DNA from: Anaerococcus marasmi
GTDB lineage: Bacteria > Bacillota > Clostridia > Tissierellales > Peptoniphilaceae
Direction: 5' to 3'
Length of the DNA: 64,000 bases
NCBI RefSeq assembly: GCF_900290195.1
Contig: NZ_OLMF01000004.1
Span: 1,229,501 to 1,293,500 of the forward strand
The position numbers and the translations under genes were made by a program. A model generated the notes under the pieces. The model was given only the letters and a program-made list of their open reading frames with translations, was not told the origin of the DNA and ran no database searches. This document shows positions 8,832-17,780 of this stretch, piece after piece; position 1 is the first letter of the stretch, and each line of letters begins with the position of its first letter.

Positions 8832-9842
8832 CTAATCTAAAAGTTGTTTAAGTCTGCCAACAACCTTATAGTCAACTTTCTTCAATTCTTCTATATTTTT
8901 GACTCCGAGTAGGCACATTATTATTTTTATCTTGTATTGTAAATCTTTTAAGAATTCTTCGCAAGCCTCGTAGCCTCCATGAAGAAGGTATCTTAGTACT
9001 TCTCCGCTCATAGCAGCCATATCAGCTCCTATAATGATCGATTTTACAATATCTGTCGCATTTCTTAATCCACCAGATGCAATGATAAAAACATCTTCAG
9101 ATACACTCCTTACATCTATGATGGACTTTGCTGTAGGGATTCCCCAATCGTAAAATTCGGAAAAGTCTGTTTCAACATCTCTTAAATCTTCAATCTCTAT
9201 GAAGTTGGTTCCGCCCTTTCCAGCTACATCAATGTATGCTACTCCCATGTCTAGTAGCTTATGGGCGACATTTTTAGAAATCCCTGATCCTGTTTCTTTT
9301 ACTATAATCGGGATATCAAGCTTTTCTACTAGATTTTTAATATTTTCACCAAGTCCCCTAAAGTCCCTATCTCCTTCCGGCATAACTAACTCCTGGGCTA
9401 TGTTTAGGTGGACTTGCATAAGGTCTGCATCTATCAAATCTTTGGCGAAAATAAAATCTTCAAGGCTTCTCTCAGATCCTAGATTTCCGATTTTTATTAT
9501 ATCCTTATCCTTAAGGAGTGTGAAAGAATCACGACTTTCTTCATCCTTTATTGCTATGGCTTCACTACCTGAGGCCATGGGTATGCCTACTGCTTCACAG
9601 ATTGAGGATAGGTCTTCGTTAATATCACTTCCAGCTTCCCCGCCTCCTGTCATGGCGTTAACCATAAGGGGCATGGATATTCTTCTTCCTAGAAATTCTA
9701 TTGAGGTATCAATCTCTTCCATATTCACATTAGAAAGAGCATTGTGCTCAATGTAGATATCTTCTAGCAAGGTATTTGTTATGATTTCACTTTTGAGATA
9801 ATTTTCTATATGTTCATCTTTTCTTCGTCTTCTATCTTCCAT
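8832..9842 (-). CDS. fni: Type 2 isopentenyl-diphosphate delta-isomerase (FMN-dependent)
   Basis: Interconverts isopentenyl and dimethylallyl diphosphate in isoprenoid synthesis, using reduced FMN. The protein begins with the family motif RKDEH soon after the start and contains MNAMTGGG, the ASGSEAIAI block, VKETGSGIS and a glycine-rich phosphate-binding VAGKGGTN. The ATG at 9842 is chosen because AGGTGGGAA precedes it and the RKDEH motif then falls near the N-terminus as usual. In-frame alternatives at 9860 (ATG) and 9869 (GTG) overlap the upstream LCP gene. MEP-pathway genes ispF and ispD are also in this window. Confidence 0.9.
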   Translation of the reverse strand: MEDRRRRKDEHIENYLKSEIITNTLLEDIYIEHNALSNVNMEEIDTSIEFLGRRISMPLMVNAMTGGGEAGSDINEDLSSICEAVGIPMASGSEAIAIKDEESRDSFTLLKDKDIIKIGNLGSERSLEDFIFAKDLIDADLMQVHLNIAQELVMPEGDRDFRGLGENIKNLVEKLDIPIIVKETGSGISKNVAHKLLDMGVAYIDVAGKGGTNFIEIEDLRDVETDFSEFYDWGIPTAKSIIDVRSVSEDVFIIASGGLRNATDIVKSIIIGADMAAMSGEVLRYLLHGGYEACEEFLKDLQYKIKIIMCLLGVKNIEELKKVDYKVVGRLKQLLD

Positions 9843-9852
9843 TTCCCACCTA

Positions 9853-11076
9853 TCATTCATCTTTATCACTAGCGTCAGCTTTTTCTACTTTATCCTCAGA
9901 TTTTTTAGAGCTTTCTTCCTTTTCTTCAGGAACCTCTTCAGGAGGTGCCTCTTCTATCTCTTCTTCTACATATTCTGGTTCATAGTATTCGTACTCATAG
10001 CTAGGAGCTGGTTCAGGCTCATAGTAGTAAGTTTCGGTATTTTCTATTACTTCTTCCCTAATTGGTGCCTCTACTGCTGGCTCTGGATTTTCTTCTGGAA
10101 CTTCCTGGCTTTCTGTCTTTCTCTCATCTAAGATATTTCCATCTTCATCAACTCCAGCCTTAGTCCTATCCCAATTTCTAAGCTTAAAGTTTTCAAACTC
10201 CTTATCCACTAATCTCCAAGTCTTCTCGAAGTCTGGTAGATAGTAGCTAGTCCCTTCCATAGTTTGCTCTCTACCTGGAACTGTAAATGTTGAAACATTG
10301 TCCGATGAGAATTTGTCTATATTGTTGGTCAAGTCCATAAGAACTGACATTGGAAGGTTAGTTTTTACATATTTTAAATAGTTAGTCACAAAAGTCGTTA
10401 GATTGATATTTTCTGACTTTTCTACTATTTGATCTACCATGGCCTTCATAAAGCCTTGTTGGGCCTCTACTCTTCCTATATCACCGTTTTCATAAATTTT
10501 CCTAGTTCTGAGATACCATAGAGCGTGTTGGCCGTCGAAATGATTCATCCCTTCTCTAATCTTGAGGCTTCCTACATCTATGGATACTCCCTTAGGAACA
10601 TCGAAGTCCACCCCTCCTAGGGCATCTATTATATTTTCCACAGCCTTGTAGTTGACTTGGACGTAATAGTCGATATCAAGCCCTAAGAAATTCCTTAGAG
10701 TCTGAATGGTAAGCTCTATTCCACCGAAGGCGTGGGCGTGGTTTACCTTATCGAATTCTTGTCTAATCTTAACCCTGGAGTCTCTTGGGATAGATAAGAT
10801 GTCGATTTTACCTGTTTCAGTATTAGCTTTAACTAACATTATGGTATCAGTTCTTGTAAAATCATCATTGTCATCATCGTCTGAGTTCTTATCTACTCCA
10901 ACAAGTAAAAATAGGTGTTCGTGTTCGTTACTTGCTATAGCATCGTCATCAAATGAGAAATCATCCCCGTAAGTTTTCTTAAGTTCATTATTTTCAAGCC
11001 TATCAAGAATGGTATTAGATCCAAAATAGGCGATTATTGCGACAAAAACTATAGCCACAAATCTTTTTATCTTCAT
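9853..11076 (-). CDS. LytR-CpsA-Psr (LCP) family cell-wall polymer ligase with acidic tail
   Basis: A membrane-anchored enzyme that attaches anionic polymers or polysaccharides to peptidoglycan. One N-terminal membrane helix is followed by the LCP domain with RTDTIMLVKAN, the IPRDSRVKI arginine motif, and LGGVDFDVP. The last 90 or so residues are low-complexity and acidic, rich in Glu, Pro and Tyr, and end in a Lys/Ser/Asp-rich segment. The ATG at 11076 is preferred over the one two codons upstream because AAGGA is then spaced six bases away. Its 3' end lies close to, or overlaps, the isomerase start. Confidence 0.88.
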   Translation of the reverse strand: MKIKRFVAIVFVAIIAYFGSNTILDRLENNELKKTYGDDFSFDDDAIASNEHEHLFLLVGVDKNSDDDDNDDFTRTDTIMLVKANTETGKIDILSIPRDSRVKIRQEFDKVNHAHAFGGIELTIQTLRNFLGLDIDYYVQVNYKAVENIIDALGGVDFDVPKGVSIDVGSLKIREGMNHFDGQHALWYLRTRKIYENGDIGRVEAQQGFMKAMVDQIVEKSENINLTTFVTNYLKYVKTNLPMSVLMDLTNNIDKFSSDNVSTFTVPGREQTMEGTSYYLPDFEKTWRLVDKEFENFKLRNWDRTKAGVDEDGNILDERKTESQEVPEENPEPAVEAPIREEVIENTETYYYEPEPAPSYEYEYYEPEYVEEEIEEAPPEEVPEEKEESSKKSEDKVEKADASDKDE

Positions 11077-11166
11077 TATCATTCCTTATCTAATTTTAGT
11101 AAATCTTCTCTAGCTATTATTATATTCGAAATAAATACTCCTACAAGATGGAAGTTTAATCTTAAA

Positions 11167-11189
11167 GAAAAAAGGAGCCTAAGCTCCCT
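11167..11189 (-). terminator. Rho-independent terminator after glutamate dehydrogenase
   Basis: On the minus strand GGAGC-TTAG-GCTCC is followed by TTTTTTC, directly after the gene's stop codon. Confidence 0.85.
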
Positions 11190-11196
11190 TATTAAT

Positions 11197-12468
11197 TTAA
11201 TATCTTCCTTTATACTTGAGGGCTTCTGCCATGGATTTGATTGCTACCATAAAGCTAGCCTCTCTCAAATCGACATTTTCTTCTTCCGCCATATCGAAGA
11301 TTCTTTCAAATACCTTGAGTAAATCTCCCTCTTCTTTATCCTTAACCTTATCATAGTCAAAATAATATCCTATTTGGTTTTGGATCCATTCGTAATGACT
11401 TACTAAAACTCCACCAGAGTTGGCTAGGATATCTGGTATAAGGGTAACCCCCTTATCTTCTAGGATTTGTGCTGCAGCTGGGCTTGTTGGACCATTTGCC
11501 CCCTCTGATATGACCTCAGCCTTTATGGTCTTTGCAATTTTTTCTGTAATTACATTTTCTAGGGCACAAGGAAGTATTATATCTGTATCTAGGGCAAAGA
11601 AGTCTTCGTTACTAATCTTTCTAGAATCAGCATAGTCTAGGACTGAAGATCCACCTTCTCTTAATTTCCTTAATTCCTCCACATCTAGGCCATCTTCATT
11701 AATAATGGCAGAAGAACCTGAAGGAGCCTTACTATCACTTGCATTTACAGCGATTAGCCTTGCACCAAAGTCAGTCATGTACTTAGCAGCAAAGTAGCCT
11801 ACATTACCAAAGCCTTGGCAAATAAATGTTTTTCCTTCAAGGCTCTCATCTTTTCTTTCGTAAGCATATTTTACTGCAAGGGCTACGCCAAAACCTGTCG
11901 CCTGATCTCTTGCAAAAGATCCTCCGAGGGCAAGAGGCTTACCTGTAAAGGTCGCAATATCTTCTTTGCCCTCATTTAGGGCTATATACTCATCGATGAA
12001 ATATCCCATGATCTTGGCGTTTGTGTTTACATCAGGAGCTGGAATATCTATTCTACTTCCTAAATAATTATTAGTAGCACGGACAAAACCACGTGATAGG
12101 CTTTCGATTTCTCTTTCAGAAAGCTCTTTAGGATCTACAATGACACCACCCTTGCCACCTCCTAAAGGAAGTCCCAAAAGAGCAACCTTGATACTCATCA
12201 TCATAGAAAGAGCTATTACTTCTTCTCTTGTAACATTTTTATCAAATCTTATCCCACCCTTGGATGGACCTAGGGCGGAAGAATGGGCTGACCTAAAGGC
12301 CTTGAAGACCCTTGTTTTGCCGTCATCCATCTTTACAGGAATAGCAACTTCTATAAGTCTTTCTGGCTCTTTTAATATTTCATAAACAGAAGAATCTAGC
12401 TTAAGCTTATCGCAAGCCTTCTTATATCTTTCTCTAGTAGCTTCTAATATATCTAATTTCTCACTCAT
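11197..12468 (-). CDS. Glu/Leu/Phe/Val dehydrogenase, probably glutamate dehydrogenase
   Basis: Catalyses reversible oxidative deamination of glutamate to 2-oxoglutarate and ammonia, a first step in glutamate fermentation by anaerobic cocci. The N-terminal domain has the substrate-lysine block GGGKGGVIVDP and the catalytic DVNTNAKIM segment. The C-terminal Rossmann domain has GFGNVG, then SEGANGPTSPAA. The ATG at 12468 follows AAGGAG and gives 423 residues, the normal size; a longer in-frame start at 12528 adds 20 residues without a family match. It is flanked by terminators, so it is probably monocistronic. Confidence 0.92.
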   Translation of the reverse strand: MSEKLDILEATRERYKKACDKLKLDSSVYEILKEPERLIEVAIPVKMDDGKTRVFKAFRSAHSSALGPSKGGIRFDKNVTREEVIALSMMMSIKVALLGLPLGGGKGGVIVDPKELSEREIESLSRGFVRATNNYLGSRIDIPAPDVNTNAKIMGYFIDEYIALNEGKEDIATFTGKPLALGGSFARDQATGFGVALAVKYAYERKDESLEGKTFICQGFGNVGYFAAKYMTDFGARLIAVNASDSKAPSGSSAIINEDGLDVEELRKLREGGSSVLDYADSRKISNEDFFALDTDIILPCALENVITEKIAKTIKAEVISEGANGPTSPAAAQILEDKGVTLIPDILANSGGVLVSHYEWIQNQIGYYFDYDKVKDKEEGDLLKVFERIFDMAEEENVDLREASFMVAIKSMAEALKYKGRY

Positions 12469-12537
12469 TATTAGCTCCTTAATTTGTTTTCTATTAATAA
12501 TAATACATACAGACTTATTACTAGTCAATTTCTAAAA

Positions 12538-12577
12538 ACAAAAACTTCCAAGACAAATATTATAGTCCTGGAAGCTT
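12538..12577 (-). terminator. Rho-independent terminator after the S41 lipoprotein gene
   Basis: On the minus strand CTTCCAGGAC pairs with GTCTTGGAAG (one mismatch allowed) around an A/T-rich loop, and TTTTTG follows. It begins immediately after the stop codon. Confidence 0.75.
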
Positions 12578-12579
12578 CT

Positions 12580-13980
12580 TTACTCCTTAGCTCCTAATAG
12601 CTTTTCTATAGTAGTTAGGCTATCCCTGTAGGAATTTGAAATTATATCAGGAGCTGTTGGATTTTCCTCGTTGATTTTCCCTGCTGGATCATAGCCTAGG
12701 GTGTTGGTGTAGGTAAAGACAAGGCCTGAATTAGGCATTACAGAGTTAATCACTCCAAGAGTTATCCCATCTCCCCCAGTCTTATTTCCTATAAGGGTTG
12801 CTGTATTTGAATATTTCATAAAGTTAGCAAATCCTTCCGCCGCCGAAAATACATTCCCATCTACCAAAAGATACATAGACCCATCAAAGCCATAGTCCTT
12901 GCTTGAAGTGTCGGGATTTACTGTTATTATATCCTTCATGTAAAAGTCAAATCGCTTTAAGTCTTCTTCATTATCGAGTTTGATCGCCGATATATCCACA
13001 TTAGAAAGTCTTTCAACATTGTAGCTATCGTCAGCAAACATAAGCTTTGCCTGGTTGGACTCTTTGAAAAACAGATTATTAGTTACAGACTTTGGCCCAG
13101 TGATAAGCTTTGGGAGGAGGAAGTTTTGCCAATATTCCATATTACCTCCGGCATTTCCCCTAATATCAATTGCAAGGGCCTTGTAGAGGTGTTTGTTTTT
13201 CAAGAATTCTTTTAGGACCTTGAGGTCTTCAGTATATTTCTCGCTTCCTGCCATAGATTTCACCCTAAGGATTGCTATATCATCGCTTGCTTCTTCGAAT
13301 TCAAGATTACTAGTAGTATCCTTATCAAAAAAAGCAGATCTTCTTGAAAGACCCAAGGGACTTTCTACATCACTTTGGACACCATCTAGGCCGTACCTGT
13401 TTCTTACGACCTGCCTATTTAGATTTAAAAATTCATAATAAATCGAAGGCGACTTCCAGTTTTTTGAAAAATAGAGGAGGGTCTTTTCTACATAGGCCTT
13501 ATCGGCAATTCCTGTATGATTATTCCTTAAATCTCCACAAATCTCCTCCATGACCTTTCTAAATTCTTCATCATTTTCGCATCCTTCTACCATCTTCTTG
13601 TATTTCTCGTAATTATTTAGAAAGTCGATATTGTGTTTTCTCTTCAAAACTCCAAAGAAGGGGTAATTGTTTTGAATTTGATTGAAGAAATAGTCGAAAT
13701 CTTCTAATCTTTCTTCCTTGCTTAACTCTTTAGGTCTTTGTGCCTTTGGGACTTGAAGTCTTAGGGGCTCGTTAAGGTTTTTATACCACTTTAAGTATTC
13801 ATCAACTGTAAAGCCTGTGATTTTGTCAGGGAAGAAACTACCGTCAGATAGGATGATCCCTGAGTTATCGTACTCTCTCATGGCCCTTTTACTTTTCATA
13901 GAATCAAGCCTTCTACCAACGCATGAAGTCATGAGAACTAAAGATAGGATGATAGTTGCAAGCTTTAATCTCTTATTCAT
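12580..13980 (-). CDS. S41 family peptidase lipoprotein
   Basis: A 466-residue surface lipoprotein. The signal peptide ends in a lipobox (VLMTSC, Cys at about residue 20). The C-terminal half carries the tail-specific-protease fold, with ALAIDIRGNAGGN and the catalytic-serine region NVFSAAEGFANFMK followed by LIGNKTGGDG. No PDZ domain is evident between the N-terminal helical region and the protease domain, as in TSP-like lipoproteins of unknown substrate. It overlaps the preceding small membrane-protein gene by 8 bases and ends the tsa operon region. Confidence 0.85.
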   Translation of the reverse strand: MNKRLKLATIILSLVLMTSCVGRRLDSMKSKRAMREYDNSGIILSDGSFFPDKITGFTVDEYLKWYKNLNEPLRLQVPKAQRPKELSKEERLEDFDYFFNQIQNNYPFFGVLKRKHNIDFLNNYEKYKKMVEGCENDEEFRKVMEEICGDLRNNHTGIADKAYVEKTLLYFSKNWKSPSIYYEFLNLNRQVVRNRYGLDGVQSDVESPLGLSRRSAFFDKDTTSNLEFEEASDDIAILRVKSMAGSEKYTEDLKVLKEFLKNKHLYKALAIDIRGNAGGNMEYWQNFLLPKLITGPKSVTNNLFFKESNQAKLMFADDSYNVERLSNVDISAIKLDNEEDLKRFDFYMKDIITVNPDTSSKDYGFDGSMYLLVDGNVFSAAEGFANFMKYSNTATLIGNKTGGDGITLGVINSVMPNSGLVFTYTNTLGYDPAGKINEENPTAPDIISNSYRDSLTTIEKLLGAKE

Positions 13981-14326
13981 CTAGAAATCCTCCATTTAAC
14001 ACCAAATCTCTCTTGTAGAGATCGTAGAGGAGGGGGATGTTTCCTATAGGATTTACCAGAGAATATATTATGATAAATACTATAATAAAGGAAAGTCTAT
14101 TCTGCTCAAGTCTTCTGATAGAAGCTTGGCTATAGTTTTTATTTTTAAGGTTGGCGAAGGAAAATACAAGGGCAAAGACTCCAAAAACTATTTCAAAAAT
14201 CTCCCTATAATAAATGCCGAAGGCAAGAACTCCTAAGCCTGCAAGAAAATACAAGAGGCTGCTTAATTTTACTAGCTTGTTGTATCTTTTTATGAGATTT
14301 CTTTCTCTCTTATTTCTCTTTCGCAT
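13973..14326 (-). CDS. Small membrane protein of unknown function
   Basis: A 117-residue protein with a very basic N-terminus (RKRNKRERNLIKRYNK) and three hydrophobic segments at about residues 22-42, 45-60 and 78-98. No known family was recognised. It sits between tsaD (1-base gap) and the S41 lipoprotein gene (8-base overlap), so it is almost certainly translated from the tsa transcript. Confidence 0.7.
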   Translation of the reverse strand: MRKRNKRERNLIKRYNKLVKLSSLLYFLAGLGVLAFGIYYREIFEIVFGVFALVFSFANLKNKNYSQASIRRLEQNRLSFIIVFIIIYSLVNPIGNIPLLYDLYKRDLVLNGGFLDE

Positions 14327-14327
14327 A

Positions 14328-15338
14328 TCATAATTCCAAATTCGGGTAGACTTTCATGAAATTATCGTCTACGACTCCGTTTTTATAATTTAAGTAACCT
14401 GCCATGGCAATCATAGCAGCATTGTCCGTGCACAAGATTACAGATGGATGGTAGAATTTGATTCCTTCTTTGTCGCATTCTTCCTTAAGTCTTTCCTTAA
14501 GCCTAGAGTTTGCAGCAACTCCCCCGCTTACGGCAAGAGTCTTAAGGCCTGTTTCTTTAAGAAGCATCATGGACTTATCTACCAAGACATCGACAACAGC
14601 TTCTTGAAAGCTTGCTGCAAGATCAGCCTTGTTTACTTCTTCGCCCCTTTGTTCAAGCTTGTGGGCGTAGTTTAGGACTGCTGTCTTAAGACCTGAGAAG
14701 GAAAAATCATAGGATCCCTTCTCAAGCATTACCCTAGGAAAGTCTATAGCGTCTTTATTGCCTTCTTTGGCCAGCTTATCGATCTTTGGGCCTCCTGGAT
14801 AGCCGAGGCCAATTTTTCTTGCAACCTTATCGAAGGATTCTCCTGCTGCATCATCTAAAGTTTTTCCGATGACTTCATAGTCGGTATAGGAATTGACCTT
14901 ACATAGGTAGGTATGACCTCCGGATACTACTAGACTTATGAAGGGAGGCTCTAGGTCCTTGTTTGATAAATAGTTGGCACAAATATGTCCTTGCATGTGA
15001 TTGGCTCCAATCAAAGGAGTACCTGTAGCAAGGGATAGGCCCTTAGCTGCAGAAATCCCAACCAAGAGCGATCCCATAAGCCCTGGTCCCTTGGTTACAG
15101 ATATAAGATCTATATCTTCATAGCTTAAGTTTGTATCGGCTAAGGCCTTCTCTATTAGGGGATTTATATCTTCGAGATGCTTTCTACTTGCAATCTCTGG
15201 CACAACTCCTCCGAAAAGTGCATGAATATCAATCTGTGATGATATCAAATTTACCAATACTTCTCTATCGTTTTTGAGAATCGCAACAGAACTATCGTCA
15301 CAGCTTGTCTCGATTCCCATAGTATAAAAATCACTCAT
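14328..15338 (-). CDS. tsaD: tRNA N6-threonylcarbamoyladenosine transferase TsaD
   Basis: Transfers the threonylcarbamoyl group to A37 of ANN-decoding tRNAs in complex with TsaB and TsaE. The 336-residue ASKHA-fold protein contains the metal-binding HMQGH motif (about residues 110-114), GIETSCDDSS at the N-terminus, LVSGGHTYL and AVSGGVAANSRL. It is the fourth gene of tsaE-tsaB-rimI-tsaD and overlaps rimI by 8 bases. Confidence 0.96.
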   Translation of the reverse strand: MSDFYTMGIETSCDDSSVAILKNDREVLVNLISSQIDIHALFGGVVPEIASRKHLEDINPLIEKALADTNLSYEDIDLISVTKGPGLMGSLLVGISAAKGLSLATGTPLIGANHMQGHICANYLSNKDLEPPFISLVVSGGHTYLCKVNSYTDYEVIGKTLDDAAGESFDKVARKIGLGYPGGPKIDKLAKEGNKDAIDFPRVMLEKGSYDFSFSGLKTAVLNYAHKLEQRGEEVNKADLAASFQEAVVDVLVDKSMMLLKETGLKTLAVSGGVAANSRLKERLKEECDKEGIKFYHPSVILCTDNAAMIAMAGYLNYKNGVVDDNFMKVYPNLEL

Positions 15339-15771
15339 ATAATTTCCTTTTCATATTGTAGGCATCTTCTCCTAGTTTCTGATAATAGTTTTTCCTGATA
15401 CCATCTTTTTCAAAGCCAAACTTTTCGTAAAGTCCTATAGCCTTAAAGTTTTTGACAGAAACTTCTAGCCAAATTTCCCTAGCCCCACTCTCCTTACTTT
15501 TTTCTATAAGGTGGGATAGGAGTTCTTTACCAATACCACGCTTTCTGTAGTCTTCATCTACTGCTATGGTAAAGATTTCCACAAGGTCTAGGACCTTGCT
15601 CGCTATGTAAAAGCCCACTATCTGGCCATCTAGCTCATATACATAGTGGTTTAAGAACGAATTGGCAGTAAGCTCTTTTATAAGATTCTTCTTAGTCCAT
15701 GGTTCAAAAAATGAAGCATTTTCAATCTCATAAACCCTATCGGCGTCCTTTATTTCCATCCTTCTTATCAT
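15331..15771 (-). CDS. rimI: Ribosomal protein S18-alanine N-acetyltransferase RimI
   Basis: A 146-residue GNAT-fold acetyltransferase. The acetyl-CoA loop is RKRGIGKELL and the family segments EIWLEVSVKNFKAIGLYEKFGF are present. The order tsaB-rimI-tsaD is widely conserved in Firmicutes and supports RimI over a generic GNAT enzyme. The start overlaps the end of tsaB by 35 bases. An in-frame ATG four codons later is possible. Confidence 0.9.
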   Translation of the reverse strand: MIRRMEIKDADRVYEIENASFFEPWTKKNLIKELTANSFLNHYVYELDGQIVGFYIASKVLDLVEIFTIAVDEDYRKRGIGKELLSHLIEKSKESGAREIWLEVSVKNFKAIGLYEKFGFEKDGIRKNYYQKLGEDAYNMKRKLYE

Positions 15772-16429
15772 TTTTAGCTAACTCTCTTTCTGCCTGACTG
15801 GCTCTAAGGTAGTTTGGAACAATCTCGTAAAGCTCTTTTTTCGGAAAATCTTCCTCTATAGCAATCTTTACCAGAGACCTTCCTATAGAATTATTGAAAT
15901 TTAAAGGAAGACTTATAGCCTTATCAAACTTATCCTCATATTTTTCATTCAAAGTTCCGATAAGCTCAACTTCACAAGCTAAGTCATTTACCCTATTTGA
16001 AAAATCATCTATGGTGTATAAATCTTCCTTGATCACTTCATTAAAGTTTTCGTCAAACACTGCCGCATAGACCCTATTACCCCTGGCATCTATCATTGCT
16101 ACCTTATATCTAGCTGATGATGAATTGTTAGCAAGGGCAAGGAGGGTCGATATAGCGATAAGATCCTTGCCTGTAGCTTGGGCTAGTGTCTTTGCTATAG
16201 TCATCCCTATCCTAAGGCCTGTAAAAGATCCTGGTCCCTTGCTAATAACGAACTTATCTATATCTCCTACCTTCATCCCCAAAAGATTTAATAAGGTCTC
16301 AATCATAGGAACCAAGGATTCGCTGTGAGTTTTCTGTTGGTTGACATTAAAATCTCCAATAATCTCCACCCCATCTGACACAGTTACGGTTGAGATCATT
16401 GTAGATGTATCAATTGCTAAAATATTCAT
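15737..16429 (-). CDS. tsaB: tRNA t6A biosynthesis protein TsaB
   Basis: The 230-residue ASKHA-fold partner that bridges TsaD and TsaE. The N-terminal ILAIDTSTM, THSESLVPMIETLL and SKGPGSFTGLRIGM are diagnostic. It overlaps tsaE by 20 bases and rimI by 35 bases, consistent with coupled translation of the whole complex. Confidence 0.94.
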   Translation of the reverse strand: MNILAIDTSTMISTVTVSDGVEIIGDFNVNQQKTHSESLVPMIETLLNLLGMKVGDIDKFVISKGPGSFTGLRIGMTIAKTLAQATGKDLIAISTLLALANNSSSARYKVAMIDARGNRVYAAVFDENFNEVIKEDLYTIDDFSNRVNDLACEVELIGTLNEKYEDKFDKAISLPLNFNNSIGRSLVKIAIEEDFPKKELYEIVPNYLRASQAERELAKNDKKDGNKGRR

Positions 16430-16856
16430 TTATTTCACTTCCTCTAATTGACCCAGAGTCAATTGTAATCTCTCTCTCATTTTCGCCTAGTTTTTCTATC
16501 CTTATATCTATCATCTCGTCTGGCAAGTAAGGCCCTACATTTTCTGCCCACTCTAAGATTGTTATAGAATCTTCTGGATAGAAATACTCCTCGAAATCTA
16601 TATCGAAGATATCTTCTGGCTCATCAAACCTATAAAGGTCCAAATGATAAATCTTCTTATCTCCCTCATAGATATTTACAATGGCAAAAGTAGGAGAAGA
16701 AGAGTCCTCTATGGCAAAGTACTCTGATATATAGGAAGTTAGAGTAGTCTTTCCCGCTCCCATATCTCCCTTAAGATTTATAACATCACCCTCTTTTAAA
16801 AGAGAGGCAAATTTATAAGCAAATTTTTTTAATTCTTCTAAGTTTTTAATAATCAT
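16410..16856 (-). CDS. tsaE: tRNA t6A biosynthesis ATPase TsaE
   Basis: A 148-residue P-loop ATPase needed to recycle the TsaB-TsaD complex. Walker A is GDMGAGKTTL at about residues 30-39, followed by SSPTFAIVN, HLDLYRF and the ILEWAENV segment. It opens the t6A operon and sits just downstream of the terminator at 16896. Confidence 0.94.
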   Translation of the reverse strand: MIIKNLEELKKFAYKFASLLKEGDVINLKGDMGAGKTTLTSYISEYFAIEDSSSPTFAIVNIYEGDKKIYHLDLYRFDEPEDIFDIDFEEYFYPEDSITILEWAENVGPYLPDEMIDIRIEKLGENEREITIDSGSIRGSEINEYFSN

Positions 16857-16895
16857 AATTCCTCTTAGCTTCTATTATACTTAAGAAGACCCAAT

Positions 16896-16925
16896 AAAAA
16901 AAGCCCAACCACAATGATTGAGCTT
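16896..16925 (-). terminator. Rho-independent terminator after ribU
   Basis: On the minus strand AGCTCAA pairs with TTGGGCT (one G-T pair) and a TTTTTTTATT run follows. It separates the riboflavin transporter gene from tsaE. Confidence 0.85.
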
Positions 16926-16937
16926 AAGAATCTCTTC

Positions 16938-17534
16938 TTATCTTCTTTTGATGATTGGGGAAACTCTTTTATATATTAATTCCGTTACAAAGCTTGCTAC
17001 AAAACCTTTTACAATATTAAATGGTGCAATAGATAAGAGCATTAGGCTAAAGTAGCTTTTAACTAGACCATTTGTCTTAGCAGTCATTCCCACAAAGGCA
17101 TTTAGGTCAAGGCCCATAACCTTAGCATAGGTTGGGAAAACTATAAAGGCGTTTGAAAGTGTAGCAACTGCAGTCATTGCAATAACTCCAAGAGCTAGTG
17201 AAAAGATAGCTGTCTTTTTAGTCTTTCTGTTTTTATAAATACTTGATGAAACATAGACAAAAACTGCTCCGACTATAAAGTTAGATAGCTCTCCAACTCC
17301 CCCTGTAGTAGTCTTGGTTAGATTTAAGATGTTTTTGATAAGTTGAATCAGAACACCATACCAAGGTCCCATAGCAAAGCCACCGATGAGGGCTGGCACA
17401 TCAGCTAGGTCAACTTTCATAAAAGGTGGGGCTATTGGTATTGGAAACTGGATAAACATCAATACATAGGCAAAGGCTGCCAAGATACCAACTTTAACAA
17501 CTGAGTTTAAACTAAATGTCTTACTTCTATTCAT
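16938..17534 (-). CDS. ribU: Riboflavin ECF transporter S component RibU
   Basis: The 198-residue substrate-binding membrane protein of the riboflavin energy-coupling factor transporter. It has about six membrane helices and the family region MFIQFPIPIAPPFMKVDLAD followed by PALIGGFAMGPWYG. The assignment is strengthened by the FMN riboswitch directly upstream. The ECF ATPases and EcfT are not in the window and are presumably shared. GGAGG lies just upstream of the ATG at 17534. Confidence 0.92.
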   Translation of the reverse strand: MNRSKTFSLNSVVKVGILAAFAYVLMFIQFPIPIAPPFMKVDLADVPALIGGFAMGPWYGVLIQLIKNILNLTKTTTGGVGELSNFIVGAVFVYVSSSIYKNRKTKKTAIFSLALGVIAMTAVATLSNAFIVFPTYAKVMGLDLNAFVGMTAKTNGLVKSYFSLMLLSIAPFNIVKGFVASFVTELIYKRVSPIIKRR

Positions 17535-17552
17535 ACTTCCTCCTTATGGGCA

Positions 17553-17577
17553 ATAAAAAATGCCCGATATCAGGGCA
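17553..17577 (-). terminator. Riboswitch-controlled terminator in the ribU leader
   Basis: On the minus strand TGCCC-TGATATC-GGGCA is followed by TTTTTTATTG, between the FMN aptamer and the ribU ribosome binding site. The placement indicates premature termination when FMN is bound. Confidence 0.8.
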
Positions 17578-17598
17578 AAAAAAGCAGATTACTATTAA

Positions 17599-17705
17599 TC
17601 TTCTTTCATCCAGACTTTACTGTCGGTATTGGAATTGCACCAATTCAGTCAAATTGACTCGCGGACTTTACCGCCGGTTAAGGAATTTCACCTTTCCCTG
17701 AAGAT
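17599..17705 (-). promoter_or_regulatory. FMN riboswitch (RFN element)
   Basis: On the minus strand the aptamer shows the conserved RFN pieces AGGGAAAGGTGAAATTCC, CCGGCGGTAAAGTCCGCG, GGTGCAATTCC and GACAGTAAAGTCTGGATG. P1 is formed by ATCTTC (5' end) and GAAGAT (3' end). It is followed by a terminator hairpin and then ribU, so high FMN should shut off riboflavin import. Confidence 0.96.
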
Positions 17706-17744
17706 ATCGCTTAAGCGATTCTATTTAGTTTATTTCTTAGTTTT

Positions 17745-17772
17745 ATCATACCTTGCAAAAAATCTTTTGCAA
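17745..17772 (-). promoter_or_regulatory. Promoter of the FMN riboswitch-ribU transcript
   Basis: On the minus strand -35 TTGCAA (17767-17772) and -10 TATGAT (17745-17750) have a 16-base spacer, and the start site would fall a few tens of bases before the aptamer. The -35 lies inside a CTTGCAAAA/TTTTGCAAG inverted repeat that could also end the upstream regulator gene. Confidence 0.55.
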
Positions 17773-17780
17773 GAAAAATG

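Noticed and set aside
9199-9756. A 185-codon plus-strand frame opposite the IPP isomerase gene
   Set aside because: Antisense shadow of a conserved gene; no family match and no ribosome binding site.
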